A stretch of DNA of 48,273 nt from an uncultured Prevotella sp. (GCA_944320255.1 CALUGU010000008.1:1-48273); one strand, 5' to 3'. Shown: positions 1 to 7,982, counted from the stretch's first letter. The notes: generated by a model from the letters alone, not told the origin. Numbers and translations are program-made.

Positions 1-1202
1 CGCGTGATGAGCGTTATCTTGGGCACAGTGGCCTCGGCGTAAGCGTAAACGATTTTCGCGCCGTGGCGGATGATGCCGTCGTGCTCTTGCGCCGTGCCCG
101 GCAGGAAGCCCGGCACGTCCTCGATGGTGACGAGGGGGATGTTGAAGCTGTCGCAGAAGCGGATGAAGCGCGCCGCCTTGTCGGATGCGTTTATGTCAAG
201 AACACCGGCGAGGAAGGCGGGCTGGTTGGCCACTATGCCTACCGTCTGGCCGCCGAGACGGGCGAAGCCGACGACGACGTTCTTGGCAAAATGGGGCATC
301 ACCTCGAAGAAATAGTTGTCATCGACCACCGGCTCGATTACGTCCTTGATGTCGTAAGGCTGGTTAGGGTCTTCGGGTACGACGGTCTGCAGGCTCTCCA
401 CCGTGCGGTTAACGTCATCGGTGCAGGGCACTATTGGCGCGTCTTCCATATTGTTCGACGGCAGGAAACTCAACAGTTCGCGCATCTGCATGAGCGTCTC
501 CTCCTCCGTTGAGAACATGAAGTGGGCCACGCCGCTTTTCGTGCTGTGGGTGTATGCGCCGCCAAGCTCCTCCTTGTCAACCACCTCGTTGGTGACGGCC
601 TTTACCACGTCGGGACCCGTTATGAACATATGGCTCTTCTCGTTCACCATGAAGATGAAGTCCGTAAGCGCCGGCGAATAGCAAGCCCCGCCCGCACACG
701 GGCCGAGAATGGCCGTCAGCTGTGGTATGACTCCTGACGCCATCGTGTTCTGGTAAAATATCGATGCGTAACCCGCAAGGCTGCAAATACCCTCCTGAAT
801 GCGCGCTCCGCCGGAGTCGTTAAGCCCGATAATGGGTGCGCCGCACTTCAACGCTTGCTGCTGCACCTTAACGATTTTGGCGGCGTTGGTCTCGCTCAAC
901 GAGCCGCCGTGCACCGTAAAGTCGTAGGCGTAGACGAACACCAGGCGGCCGTCTATCTTGCCGTAACCGCACACCACGCCGTCGCCGGGGATTTGCTTCT
1001 TATCCATGCCGAAGCGCGTACACCTGTGGTTGACCAGTTTGTCGGTCTCGCAGAACGTGCCCTTGTCTAACAACATATCTATGCGTTCACGTGCAGTCAT
1101 GCGCCCTGCGGCGTGCTGTTTCTCTATTTTCGCTGCCCCTCCGCCCTGCGATGCCAGGCGGTCGAGTTCCTCAAATCGTGAGTATGTTTCTTCGCGTGTC
1201 AT
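1..1202 (-). CDS. Acyl-CoA carboxylase carboxyltransferase subunit (propionyl-CoA carboxylase beta type), 3' end cut by window
   Basis: Transfers CO2 from carboxybiotin to an acyl-CoA, probably propionyl-CoA, in the cytoplasm. I translated it from ATG at 1202 ([16 protein letters not shown]) to the left edge, about 400 residues without a stop; the family is usually about 510-520, so the C-terminus is missing. Crotonase-fold carboxyltransferase motifs are visible: GARIQEG at residues 132-138 and [12 protein letters not shown] at 167-178, which form the oxyanion and CoA region. It is the last gene of an operon with the biotin carrier (1311-1823) and biotin carboxylase (2047-3558). The presence of a biotin carboxylase, rather than a membrane decarboxylase subunit, favours an ATP-driven carboxylase over a sodium-pumping methylmalonyl-CoA decarboxylase. 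The exact acyl-CoA substrate is inferred from the family. Confidence 0.93.
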   Translation of the reverse strand, partial: MTREETYSRFEELDRLASQGGGAAKIEKQHAAGRMTARERIDMLLDKGTFCETDKLVNHRCTRFGMDKKQIPGDGVVCGYGKIDGRLVFVYAYDFTVHGGSLSETNAAKIVKVQQQALKCGAPIIGLNDSGGARIQEGICSLAGYASIFYQNTMASGVIPQLTAILGPCAGGACYSPALTDFIFMVNEKSHMFITGPDVVKAVTNEVVDKEELGGAYTHSTKSGVAHFMFSTEEETLMQMRELLSFLPSNNMEDAPIVPCTDDVNRTVESLQTVVPEDPNQPYDIKDVIEPVVDDNYFFEVMPHFAKNVVVGFARLGGQTVGIVANQPAFLAGVLDINASDKAARFIRFCDSFNIPLVTIEDVPGFLPGTAQEHDGIIRHGAKIVYAYAEATVPKITLIT

Positions 1203-1320
1203 TGTTTTTTTATGTAGTTAAAGTAGTTAATGTAGTTAAAGTAGTTATAAGTCATTACCTTTTCTTGCACGGTTCGGCAACAAAGCATTCGTCTTTAACT
1301 ACTTTAACTACTAATTATTA
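1203..1320. repeat. GTAGTTAA direct and inverted repeats between BCCP and carboxyltransferase genes
   Basis: Four near-tandem copies of GTAGTTAA(A/T) at 1213-1247 face inverted copies (TTTAACTACTTTAACTACT) at 1292-1312. The transcript could fold into a long AU-rich hairpin between the two genes. The distal arm includes the TAG stop of the biotin carrier gene (1311-1313). Its function is unknown; it may modulate readthrough or processing within the operon. Confidence 0.75.
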
Positions 1321-1823
1321 CTTAAATCCAGCTCGATGAGCGTCTGATTGTCCTGTACGGCGTCACCCTCGGCCACGAGTATGGCCTTCACGGTGCAGTC
1401 AGACGTCACCTTGTAGTTGCTCTGCATCTTCATCGCTTCAAGCACGATGGCGATGTCACCGGCAGCGAGCTTGTCGCCGACCTTCACCGGTATGCTTACC
1501 ACCTTGCCCGGCATTGGAGCCACGATTTTGTCTCCCTGCCGTTCGCCGGCACCTTTGTGCATACGCAGATACTTCGCCTGGGTGTCTACTACGTCAACGT
1601 GGTAAGAGCGGTAAAACATATTTACGTCATAGTTCTTGCCGCCTTCGCCGCGTATCAGTTCGATGTTGTACGAGTTGCCGTTATGCAGTATCGAGCAACT
1701 TCCGTTCTCCGCCATCACGATGTCAACCTCCACGGGCTTTCCGTCGATGGTCAGCTCAACCTTGTTTCCATCCTTGTTGACCAGCGTCACGTCAGCAACG
1801 CGGTCGCCTATGTGCATTTCCAT
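1311..1823 (-). CDS. Biotin carboxyl carrier protein of acyl-CoA carboxylase
   Basis: Carries the biotin that shuttles CO2 between the biotin carboxylase and the carboxyltransferase of the same operon. It is 170 aa. The C-terminal biotinyl domain (about residues 98-167) shows APMPGKV at 102-108 and the biotinylation motif EAMKM at 129-133, with K132 as the attachment lysine. The N-terminal 90 residues are a beta-rich region typical of the Bacteroidetes form, with no Pro/Ala-rich linker. A second in-frame ATG two codons downstream is an alternative start. The order carboxylase - carrier - transferase on the minus strand supports one complex. Confidence 0.93.
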   Translation of the reverse strand: MEMHIGDRVADVTLVNKDGNKVELTIDGKPVEVDIVMAENGSCSILHNGNSYNIELIRGEGGKNYDVNMFYRSYHVDVVDTQAKYLRMHKGAGERQGDKIVAPMPGKVVSIPVKVGDKLAAGDIAIVLEAMKMQSNYKVTSDCTVKAILVAEGDAVQDNQTLIELDLSNN

Positions 1824-1825
1824 TT

Positions 1826-2046
1826 TTTCAGTAGTTAAAGGAGTTCCCTCCAGTAGTTAAAGGAGTTAAAGTAGTTAACGCTCGTTACACTCGCTAAGGA
1901 GTTAAAGACAATAGCATTGCCACTTGCAAACAGCCCGACTTTTAATCTCGAACCCTTATTCCGCCACAGGCGGACAACACCACAAACTACGGTCGCTCCA
2001 ACAAGGGCGTCAGCCCTAATTATGAATTGTGAATTATGAATTAACA
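1826..2046. repeat. AGTAGTTAA/AGGAGTTAA and TTATGAATT repeats upstream of BCCP gene
   Basis: The 223-base gap between the biotin carboxylase and carrier genes holds no gene. At 1829-1912 it has AGTAGTTAAAGGAGTT units followed by GCTCGTTACACTCGC and GGAGTTAAAGACAATAG. This resembles the interior of the GGGTGTATCA-bounded elements at 29106 and 36537. At 2019-2045 it has three AATTATGAATT-like units ending directly before the TAG stop of the biotin carboxylase gene. Confidence 0.65.
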
Positions 2047-3558
2047 CTAAATCCTCAACACTCCCTTTTGCAGCCCGAACTCGCGCCAACGGCTTATAGG
2101 GCGGGCGTCAACGGTGCGCACAGGGCTATTCTCTTCAAGGTTGAAGAGATAATCCACGTATGCGGCGATGAGGGCCATGTTCTCTATCTCCTCGTTCTCG
2201 CCGTTGGAACGTTGCAGCGAACGAGAGTATTTAGAAAGGAACGACGTGTCATACTCGCCCTTGACGAAGGCCGGGGCATACATTATTCGGCGCAAATAGC
2301 TGAGGTTGTTCTTCAATCCCGTAATCTTAAATTCATAGAGCACGCGGCGCATACGCTCGATGGCGTACTGGCGCGTAACGGCCCATACGATAAGCTTGCC
2401 TATCATCGGGTCGTAATAGAGGGGGATTTCGTAGCCCTCGTAGACGTAGCTGTCTATGCGCACACCTATGCCGTTAGGCTCTACGAGCTGGCGGATGACG
2501 CCCGGACAGGGGATAAAACCATTCTCGGTGTCTTCCGCGCAGATACGGCACTCGATGGCGTGGCCGCGCTGGAATAGGTCCTCCTGCCTGAAACGCAGCG
2601 GCTCGCCCATTGCCACGCGGAGCTGTTCCTTGACGAGGTCTACTCCCATCACTTCCTCGGTTATTGGGTGCTCCACCTGCAAGCGGGTGTTCATTTCGAG
2701 AAAATAGAAGTGGCGGTACTTGTCAACAAGGAACTCTATGGTGCCCGCCCCGCGGTAGTTTACGGCCTTGGCCGCTGCCACGGCCTTCTCGCCCATCTCC
2801 TTGCGAAGCTCCGGGGTGAGGAATGGCGAAGGGCTCTCCTCCACTATTTTCTGGTTGCGGCGCTGCACGGAGCACTCACGGTCGTACAGGTGCACCACGT
2901 TGCCGTAGGCGTCGCCAAGTATCTGGAACTCTATATGGTGGGGTTCCTCGACGAATTTTTCAAGATAAACGGTATCGTCGCCAAACGACGACATTGACTC
3001 TGAACGGGCCGAGTTGAACGCTTCCTCCACCTCGTCTTCCGCGTGAATCAGGCGCATACCCTTTCCGCCGCCGCCCATCGAGGCCTTAAGCATCACGGGG
3101 AAGCCTATCTCGCGGCATAGGGCCAAGGCTTCGGCGGCGTCTTTCAGAGGCTGTGTGGTGCCGGGAACTACGGGCACTCCGGCCTCAATCATGCGCTTGC
3201 GGGCGGCTATCTTGTCGCCCATGTCCTCCATCGTCTCGGCGCGCGGGCCTATGAACACAAGTCCGGCGGCCTCGCAACGGCGCACGAACTCGGCGTTTTC
3301 CGACAGGAAGCCGTAACCCGGATGCACGGCGTCGGCACCGCAGTCCAATGCAGTCTTTACAATCTTGTCGATGTTCAAGTAACTCTCTTGCGACTCGGCG
3401 GGGCCTATGCAATAAGCCTCGTCGGCGTACATCACATGGCGGGAGGCGCGGTCGGCCTCGGAAAACACTGCCACTGTACGCAAGCCCATCTCGCGGCAAG
3501 AACGCATCACGCGCACCGCGATTTCGCCACGATTGGCGATTAACACTTTCTTTATCAT
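2047..3558 (-). CDS. accC: Biotin carboxylase subunit of acyl-CoA carboxylase
   Basis: ATP-grasp enzyme that carboxylates the biotin on the carrier protein using bicarbonate. I chose the ATG at 3558 (MIKKVLIANRGEIAVRV), giving 503 aa. An in-frame extension to 3612 is possible but adds a sequence unlike the family. Visible motifs are the N-terminal LIANRGEIA, glycine loop GGGGKGM (162-168), ECSVQRR (229-235) and EMNTRLQVEHP (288-298), which holds the bicarbonate-binding and catalytic Arg/Glu region. The C-terminus is about 50 residues longer than in E. coli AccC, as is common in Bacteroidetes acyl-CoA carboxylases. It is the first gene of the carboxylase operon, with a TAACTTTG box at 3627-3634. 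The symbol reflects the family; the substrate is set by the transferase subunit. Confidence 0.93.
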   Translation of the reverse strand: MIKKVLIANRGEIAVRVMRSCREMGLRTVAVFSEADRASRHVMYADEAYCIGPAESQESYLNIDKIVKTALDCGADAVHPGYGFLSENAEFVRRCEAAGLVFIGPRAETMEDMGDKIAARKRMIEAGVPVVPGTTQPLKDAAEALALCREIGFPVMLKASMGGGGKGMRLIHAEDEVEEAFNSARSESMSSFGDDTVYLEKFVEEPHHIEFQILGDAYGNVVHLYDRECSVQRRNQKIVEESPSPFLTPELRKEMGEKAVAAAKAVNYRGAGTIEFLVDKYRHFYFLEMNTRLQVEHPITEEVMGVDLVKEQLRVAMGEPLRFRQEDLFQRGHAIECRICAEDTENGFIPCPGVIRQLVEPNGIGVRIDSYVYEGYEIPLYYDPMIGKLIVWAVTRQYAIERMRRVLYEFKITGLKNNLSYLRRIMYAPAFVKGEYDTSFLSKYSRSLQRSNGENEEIENMALIAAYVDYLFNLEENSPVRTVDARPISRWREFGLQKGVLRI

Positions 3559-3626
3559 TATCCTATATTTATACGGGAGCCTATCTGCCCGCAAATAAAA
3601 TGTAAATTGCACACTATATCAGGGCG

Positions 3627-3634
3627 CAAAGTTA
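3627..3634 (-). promoter_or_regulatory. Putative -7 box of the carboxylase operon
   Basis: Reads TAACTTTG on the minus strand, matching the Bacteroidetes TAnnTTTG consensus, 69 bases before the accC ATG. A GTTG at 3651-3654 is a weak, slightly close -33 element. Confidence 0.5.
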
Positions 3635-3757
3635 CTACTTTTAAGCCACGCAACCTAACTTTTCGTGAAAAAATGTTACAATTTACGCACCGCGGCAGCC
3701 TTTCAGCCCACGCCGGGGAGCGTCTACAGCCGGCACGCCGGCATACGGGCGCAAACC

Positions 3758-3838
3758 AAGAGACGGCAAACCGCATTGCGATTTGCCGTCTCTTACAAGC
3801 TAAAAAGCCGTCTCTTGCAACGCAAAAGACGGCTTTTT
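3758..3838. repeat. Dispersed AAAAGACGGC palindromic element, copy 1
   Basis: Two hairpins in tandem. AAGAGACGGCAAA pairs with TTTGCCGTCTCTT, and AAAAAGCCGTCT pairs with AGACGGCTTTTT. It lies between the 3' end of lptB and the promoter of the carboxylase operon, so it could also stop lptB transcription. The same core recurs at 9191, 15268, 22434 and 28880. The flanking bases at 3613-3757 and 3839-3897 hold no gene that I can see. Confidence 0.8.
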
Positions 3839-3897
3839 GTAAACCGTTGGACGCCAATGGGTTACACAGGCGCAGACGAAGGCCCCGCCGGGCGGCC

Positions 3898-4731
3898 TTA
3901 AAACGCCTCGGCCTCGGCGGCCTCCTTGGCCCGCTTTTCCTCGTCGATGCGCTGGAAGTCCTTCTGGCGCAGCACGAAACTGTTGGTCAGGTATTTCTCG
4001 CGGACAACCTTGTTGGCGGCCAGTTCCTCCGGTGTGCCGTGGAAAAGTATGCGCCCCTCAAAGAGCAGATACGCACGGTCGGTGATGCAGAGGGTGTCCT
4101 CCACGTTGTGGTCGGTGATGAGTATGCCGATGTTGCGGTACTTCAGCCGCCACACTATGTGCTGGATGTCCTCCACGGCGATGGGATCCACGCCGGCGAA
4201 AGGCTCGTCGAGCATGATGAATTTCGGGTCGATGGCCAGGCAGCGGGCTATCTCGGTGCGTCGCCGTTCGCCGCCTGAGAGGCGGTCGCCGATGTTCTTG
4301 CGCACCTTCTCAAGGCGGAACTCCTTAATCAGGCTCTCAAGTTTCTCAAGCTGTTGCTTGCGCGTCAGCTGCGTCATCTCAAGCACGGAGAGGATGTTGT
4401 CCTCGACGCTCAACTTGCGGAAGACGCTGGCCTCCTGCGCCAGGTAGCCTATCCCGGCGCGCGCACGCTTGTAGACGGGATAGTCAGTGATGTCCTTGCC
4501 GTCTATATATATGTGGCCCGCGTTGGGCGTGATGAGGCCCGTCGTCATGTAGAACGACGTCGTTTTACCCGCCCCGTTGGGGCCGAGCAGGCCGACGATT
4601 TCTCCCTGGCGCACGTTGATTGACACGTCGTTAACCACCGTCCGCTTACCGTACCGCTTTACAAGACCCTCGGCCTTGAGCACCATTCCGCCCTCCTGGG
4701 GGGCCTCGATGTTGTTGGCTGTTTCGTTCAT
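3898..4731 (-). CDS. lptB: LPS export ABC transporter ATP-binding protein LptB
   Basis: Cytoplasmic ATPase that powers lipopolysaccharide extraction from the inner membrane with LptF/G. It is 277 aa. Walker [10 protein letters not shown] is at 50-58, the signature [16 protein letters not shown] at 151-166, Walker [14 protein letters not shown] at 171-183 and the H-loop TDH at 206-208. The GGERRR signature and [10 protein letters not shown] are characteristic of LptB. It is about 35 residues longer than E. coli LptB, with an N-terminal extension of about 15 residues (MVLKAEG at residue 16 could be the true start) and an acidic, Ala-rich C-terminal tail. It stands alone; the other Lpt genes are not in the window. 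Confidence 0.93.
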   Translation of the reverse strand: MNETANNIEAPQEGGMVLKAEGLVKRYGKRTVVNDVSINVRQGEIVGLLGPNGAGKTTSFYMTTGLITPNAGHIYIDGKDITDYPVYKRARAGIGYLAQEASVFRKLSVEDNILSVLEMTQLTRKQQLEKLESLIKEFRLEKVRKNIGDRLSGGERRRTEIARCLAIDPKFIMLDEPFAGVDPIAVEDIQHIVWRLKYRNIGILITDHNVEDTLCITDRAYLLFEGRILFHGTPEELAANKVVREKYLTNSFVLRQKDFQRIDEEKRAKEAAEAEAF

Positions 4732-4749
4732 CTATGCTTTATTTTTCGG

Positions 4750-4757
4750 CAAAAGTA
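4750..4757 (-). promoter_or_regulatory. Putative -7 box of lptB
   Basis: TACTTTTG on the minus strand, 18 bases before the lptB ATG, matches TAnnTTTG. No good TTTG was found at the expected upstream spacing. Confidence 0.4.
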
Positions 4758-4832
4758 GTAAAATTGTACCTAATAATACTTTATAAACGCAAAAACTCTT
4801 ACCGCCGTTGTAGTTTTTTTAGTTATTTTGGT

Positions 4833-4840
4833 TACTTTTG
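4833..4840 (+). promoter_or_regulatory. Putative -7 box of mlaE-mlaF
   Basis: TACTTTTG on the plus strand, divergent from the lptB box, followed by a leader of about 150 bases that contains the GACAAG palindrome. Confidence 0.4.
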
Positions 4841-4867
4841 CAACAAGGAAAACAAGTTTTCCAGCAG

Positions 4868-4980
4868 ACAAGTTGACAAGTGACAAGCAAACAAGGATAT
4901 TTGCATAATCCATAATCACGGCTCATAGCCTATGCAATCCAAAACATTTCCGCTTGTCTGCTTGTGACTTGTCAACTTGT
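4868..4980 (+). repeat. GACAAG palindrome in the mlaE leader
   Basis: The left arm 4868-4895 (ACAAGTTGACAAGTGACAAG and eight more bases) pairs with the right arm 4953-4980 across 28 bases with two mismatches. The 57-base loop contains a smaller inverted repeat (TTGCATA/TATGCAA). The right arm ends 18 bases before the mlaE ATG. This would be a large leader structure in the mRNA. Confidence 0.8.
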
Positions 4981-4998
4981 CACTAAAAACAAGAAAAT

Positions 4999-5745
4999 AT
5001 GTTACTTCACAGACACCTGACATCCTTCGGCCGCTACATCATGCTCATGGGGCGCGCCTTCGCCCGCCCCGACCGCATCAGGATGTTCCTAAAGCAGTAC
5101 GTGAAGGAGATGTCCGCCCTCGGCGTCAACTCCATCGGCATAGTGCTTTTGATTTCGTTCTTCATCGGTGCGGTAATCTGCATACAGATAAAGCTCAACG
5201 TGCAAAGCGCGTGGATGCCGCGGTTCGTCACGGGATACGTCACGAGGGAAATCATGCTCCTTGAGTTCTCCTCGTCAATCATGTGCCTCATCCTCGCCGG
5301 GAAGGTAGGCTCAAACATCGCCTCCGAAATCGGCACGATGCGCGTGACGCAGCAAATCGACGCCTTGGAAATAATGGGAGTCAACTCGGCCAACTTCCTC
5401 ATCATGCCCAAGATACTCGGCATGATGACGCTTATGCCGTTCCTCGTGGTCTTCAGCACGGCCTCTGGCATAGTGGGAGCTTACGCCACGGCCTTCATCG
5501 GCCACGTGATAAGCCCCGAAGACCTCACCCTCGGCCTCCAGTATGACTTCACGCCGTGGTTCATGTACATGAGCATCATCAAGAGCCTGTTCTTCGCTTT
5601 CCTGATAACCAGCATCCCGGCGTTCTACGGATACACGGTGGAGGGCGGCTCGGTGAACGTGGGCAAGGCCTCGACCGACGCCGTGGTGACGAGCAGCGTG
5701 ATGATTTTGTTCTCCGACTTGTTCCTCACGCAGATACTGTCTTAA
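4999..5745 (+). CDS. mlaE: MlaE-family lipid ABC transporter permease
   Basis: Inner-membrane permease of an MCE-type phospholipid transporter that moves lipids between the inner membrane and the outer-membrane pathway. It is 248 aa, close to the usual 250-260. Hydrophobic segments fall at about residues 45-70, 90-115, 140-170, 185-210 and 225-248. The central stretch EIGTMRVTQQIDALEIMGVN is the conserved MlaE coupling region that contacts the ATPase. The matching ATPase gene follows 133 bases downstream. No MCE (MlaD) gene is adjacent. Confidence 0.9.
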   Translation: MLLHRHLTSFGRYIMLMGRAFARPDRIRMFLKQYVKEMSALGVNSIGIVLLISFFIGAVICIQIKLNVQSAWMPRFVTGYVTREIMLLEFSSSIMCLILAGKVGSNIASEIGTMRVTQQIDALEIMGVNSANFLIMPKILGMMTLMPFLVVFSTASGIVGAYATAFIGHVISPEDLTLGLQYDFTPWFMYMSIIKSLFFAFLITSIPAFYGYTVEGGSVNVGKASTDAVVTSSVMILFSDLFLTQILS

Positions 5746-5750
5746 TAGCA

Positions 5751-5866
5751 GACAAGACACAAGGGACGAGCAGACAAGGAGATTTGCTTCGTCTCTAATA
5801 ACAAGATAAACAATATTCAAGCCGACAGACAAATCTCCTTGTCAACTCGTCTGCTTGTAACTTGTC
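5751..5866 (+). repeat. GACAAG palindrome in the mlaF leader
   Basis: The left arm 5751-5786 (GACAAGACACAAGG through GACAAGGAGATTTG) pairs with 5830-5866. The inner 15 bases (GACAAGGAGATTTG region) are perfect. The arm ends 12 bases before the mlaF ATG. It uses the same oligonucleotide as the palindrome upstream of mlaE. Confidence 0.8.
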
Positions 5867-5878
5867 AACTAAAAATAA

Positions 5879-6646
5879 ATGATTGAAATCCGCAACTTAT
5901 ATAAGTCGTTCGGCGACAAGGAAGTGCTCAAGGACATCTCGGCCACCTTCGAGAGCGGGAAGACCAACCTGATAATAGGCCAAAGCGGCTCTGGAAAGAC
6001 CGTGCTGATAAAGAACCTCGTGGGGCTTCTCAGCCCGACGAGCGGCGAAGTGCTCTACGACGGGCGCAACTTCATGGCCATGGACAAGAAGGAAAAGGCC
6101 TTGATGCGCCGCGAAATGGGAATGATATTCCAAAGCGCGGCACTGTTCGACTCGCTCACCGTGCTCGAAAACGTGATGTTCCCGCTCGACATGTTCTCGT
6201 CGATGACGCTCCGCGACCGCGTGAACCGCGCCCGCACTTGCCTCGACAGGGTGAACCTTACGGGCACTGATCACAAGTATCCGGGCGAGCTTTCGGGCGG
6301 AATGCAGAAGCGCGTGGCCATTGCCAGGGCCATTTCGATGAACCCCAAATACTTGTTTTGCGACGAACCGAACTCCGGGCTCGACCCTAAGACGTCGCTC
6401 GTCATCGACCAACTGCTGCACAGCATCACCCACGAGTTCGGCATTACGACGATAATCAACACCCACGACATGAACTCCGTGATGGGCATCGGCGAGAAAA
6501 TAATCTTCATACACGGAGGACGCAAGGAATGGGAGGGCGTCAGCTCGCAGGTGATGGGCAGCGACAACAAGAACCTTACGGACTTCATCTTCGCCTCGGA
6601 CCTGCTCAAGAGCATGAGGGAAGCCGCGCTTGAGAAAATGAGGTGA
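5879..6646 (+). CDS. mlaF: MlaF-family lipid ABC transporter ATP-binding protein
   Basis: Cytoplasmic ATPase partner of the MlaE permease just upstream. It is 255 aa. Walker A GQSGSGKT is at 34-41, signature ELSGGMQKRVAIARA at about 137-151, and Walker B YLFCDEPNSGLDP follows. The GGMQKR signature and CDEPNSGLDPKTS are typical of the MlaF/Ttg2A group. The ATG at 5879 has no clear Shine-Dalgarno site and directly follows the GACAAG palindrome. Confidence 0.91.
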   Translation: MIEIRNLYKSFGDKEVLKDISATFESGKTNLIIGQSGSGKTVLIKNLVGLLSPTSGEVLYDGRNFMAMDKKEKALMRREMGMIFQSAALFDSLTVLENVMFPLDMFSSMTLRDRVNRARTCLDRVNLTGTDHKYPGELSGGMQKRVAIARAISMNPKYLFCDEPNSGLDPKTSLVIDQLLHSITHEFGITTIINTHDMNSVMGIGEKIIFIHGGRKEWEGVSSQVMGSDNKNLTDFIFASDLLKSMREAALEKMR

Positions 6647-6691
6647 CGGTTGATTATTTCCAGACAAAGCGCAAAATTCCTGTCAAAATGT

Positions 6692-6721
6692 TTTGATTGT
6701 CAATTTAATTGCATACATTTG
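6692..6721 (+). promoter_or_regulatory. Bacteroidetes-type promoter of the choloylglycine hydrolase gene
   Basis: TTTG at 6692-6695, an 18-base spacer, then TACATTTG at 6714-6721. It matches the TTTG/TAnnTTTG consensus and lies about 60 bases before the chosen ATG. It overlaps the upstream ATG at 6709, which argues against that start. Confidence 0.6.
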
Positions 6722-6780
6722 CCATCGTCAGCCATCATTATCAAGGCTGCGTAACATTAACAATCAAAACATTGACAATT

Positions 6781-7860
6781 ATGTGTAAAACCAGATTTCT
6801 GGCCGCATTTGCGGCCGTGGCTTTGCTCGCCGTTGCGGGCAAGGCCGACGCTTGCACGGGCATCACACTCAAAAGCCAGGACGGCGGCACCGTCGTGGCG
6901 CGCACGATAGAATGGGGCGGCAGCGACTTGAACAGCCGTTACGCCATCGTTCCGCGCGGTTACACGCAGCGGTCTTACGTCCCCGGAGGGGTGAAGGACG
7001 GCATGACGTTCACCGCCAAGTATGGTTTCGTGGGCTTGTCGGTAGAGCAAGAGGAGTTCGTTGCCGAGGGCTTGAACGAACATGGGCTGTCAGCCGGACT
7101 GTTCTACTTCCCCGGTTACGGGCAGTACGAGGACTACGACGAGGCCCTGAAGGCGCAAAGCATAGCCGACTTGCAGCTCGTTTCGTGGATGCTTGGCGGC
7201 TTCAAGACCGTTGACGAGGTGACAGAAGCCCTGAAGGGCGTGCACGTCGTGGCCATAGACCCGCGCGCATCGACCGCCCACTGGCGCGTGGCCGACCCGT
7301 CGGGGAGGCAGATAGTGATAGAGATTGTGGGCAAGAAGGTCTGCGTCTACGAGAACAAGCTCGGCGTGCTGACCAACTCTCCGGGCTTTGAATGGCAGAT
7401 GACGAACCTCAACAACTACGTGAACCTGTTCCCCGGAACGGCCAAGCCGAAGCAGATCGGCGGCGTGCAGGTGGCTTCGTTCGGCGCGGGCAGCGGCTTC
7501 CTGGGGCTTCCCGGCGACGTCACCCCGCCCTCGCGGTTCGTCCGCGCGGCGTTATACCAGGCCACCGCGCCCACGCTTGCCACGGCGGACAACACCGTGA
7601 GGCAGTGCTTCCAGATACTTAACAACTTCGACATTCCCATCGGCATAGAGACAGCCGAGGGCGAGAAGGCCGTCAACATTCCCAGCGCGACGCAGTGGAC
7701 GTCGGCCACCGACATCAGCGGGCGCAAGATTTACTACCGCACGATGTACAACAGCGCGATACGCATGATTGACCTCGGCAAGATAAACTTCGCAAAAACG
7801 AAATACAAGTCAACGCCGCTTGACGAGGTGAAGGAGCAACCAATCACAATTATAAATTAA
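6781..7860 (+). CDS. Choloylglycine hydrolase family protein (bile salt hydrolase / penicillin V acylase-like), secreted
   Basis: N-terminal-nucleophile amidase that cleaves linear C-N amide bonds; family members deconjugate bile salts, N-acyl amino acids or penicillin V. It is 359 aa from ATG 6781; the ATG at 6709 lies in the promoter. A signal peptide of about 24 residues ends directly before C25, which becomes the catalytic N-terminal cysteine (ADA|CTGI). Other expected residues are visible: R41 in RTIEW, N in LNEHGLSAG, N in LTNSPGFEW, and R in PPSRFVRA. The acidic residue after the arginine is Glu (RTIEW), as in many Gram-negative members. The sequence does not fix the substrate. It is monocistronic, and its stop codon lies in the first unit of a 44-bp repeat. 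Confidence 0.88.
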   Translation: MCKTRFLAAFAAVALLAVAGKADACTGITLKSQDGGTVVARTIEWGGSDLNSRYAIVPRGYTQRSYVPGGVKDGMTFTAKYGFVGLSVEQEEFVAEGLNEHGLSAGLFYFPGYGQYEDYDEALKAQSIADLQLVSWMLGGFKTVDEVTEALKGVHVVAIDPRASTAHWRVADPSGRQIVIEIVGKKVCVYENKLGVLTNSPGFEWQMTNLNNYVNLFPGTAKPKQIGGVQVASFGAGSGFLGLPGDVTPPSRFVRAALYQATAPTLATADNTVRQCFQILNNFDIPIGIETAEGEKAVNIPSATQWTSATDISGRKIYYRTMYNSAIRMIDLGKINFAKTKYKSTPLDEVKEQPITIIN

Positions 7861-7982
7861 GAATTAAGAGTTAAGAATTAAGAAAATATGCTTTTATAAA
7901 TCAAGAATTAAGAGTTAAGAATTAAGAAAATATGCTTTTATAAATTAAGAATTAAGAGTTAAGAATTAAGAAAACATTCTCT
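7851..7982. repeat. Three direct 44-bp AATTAAG repeats
   Basis: Units start at 7851, 7895 and 7939, each beginning TATAAAT(T/C)AAGAATTAAGAG and ending AAGAAAATATGCTTT. The third unit diverges into the stem of the palindrome at 7943. The first unit contains the stop codon of the hydrolase gene (7858-7860). Confidence 0.9.

Noticed and set aside
1311..3558. Sodium-pumping methylmalonyl-CoA decarboxylase locus
   Set aside because: A biotin carboxylase is present and no membrane beta or gamma decarboxylase subunit is seen, so an ATP-dependent carboxylase fits better.
3607..4278. 223-codon plus-strand frame
   Set aside because: Runs through the dispersed repeat and then antisense to lptB; no start signal or domain.
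6709..6780. Longer N-terminus for the choloylglycine hydrolase
   Set aside because: The upstream ATG lies in the promoter and would bury the signal peptide behind 24 extra residues.
7851..7982. Direct repeats as a CRISPR array
   Set aside because: The 44-bp units are contiguous with no unique spacers and are low complexity; no cas genes nearby.
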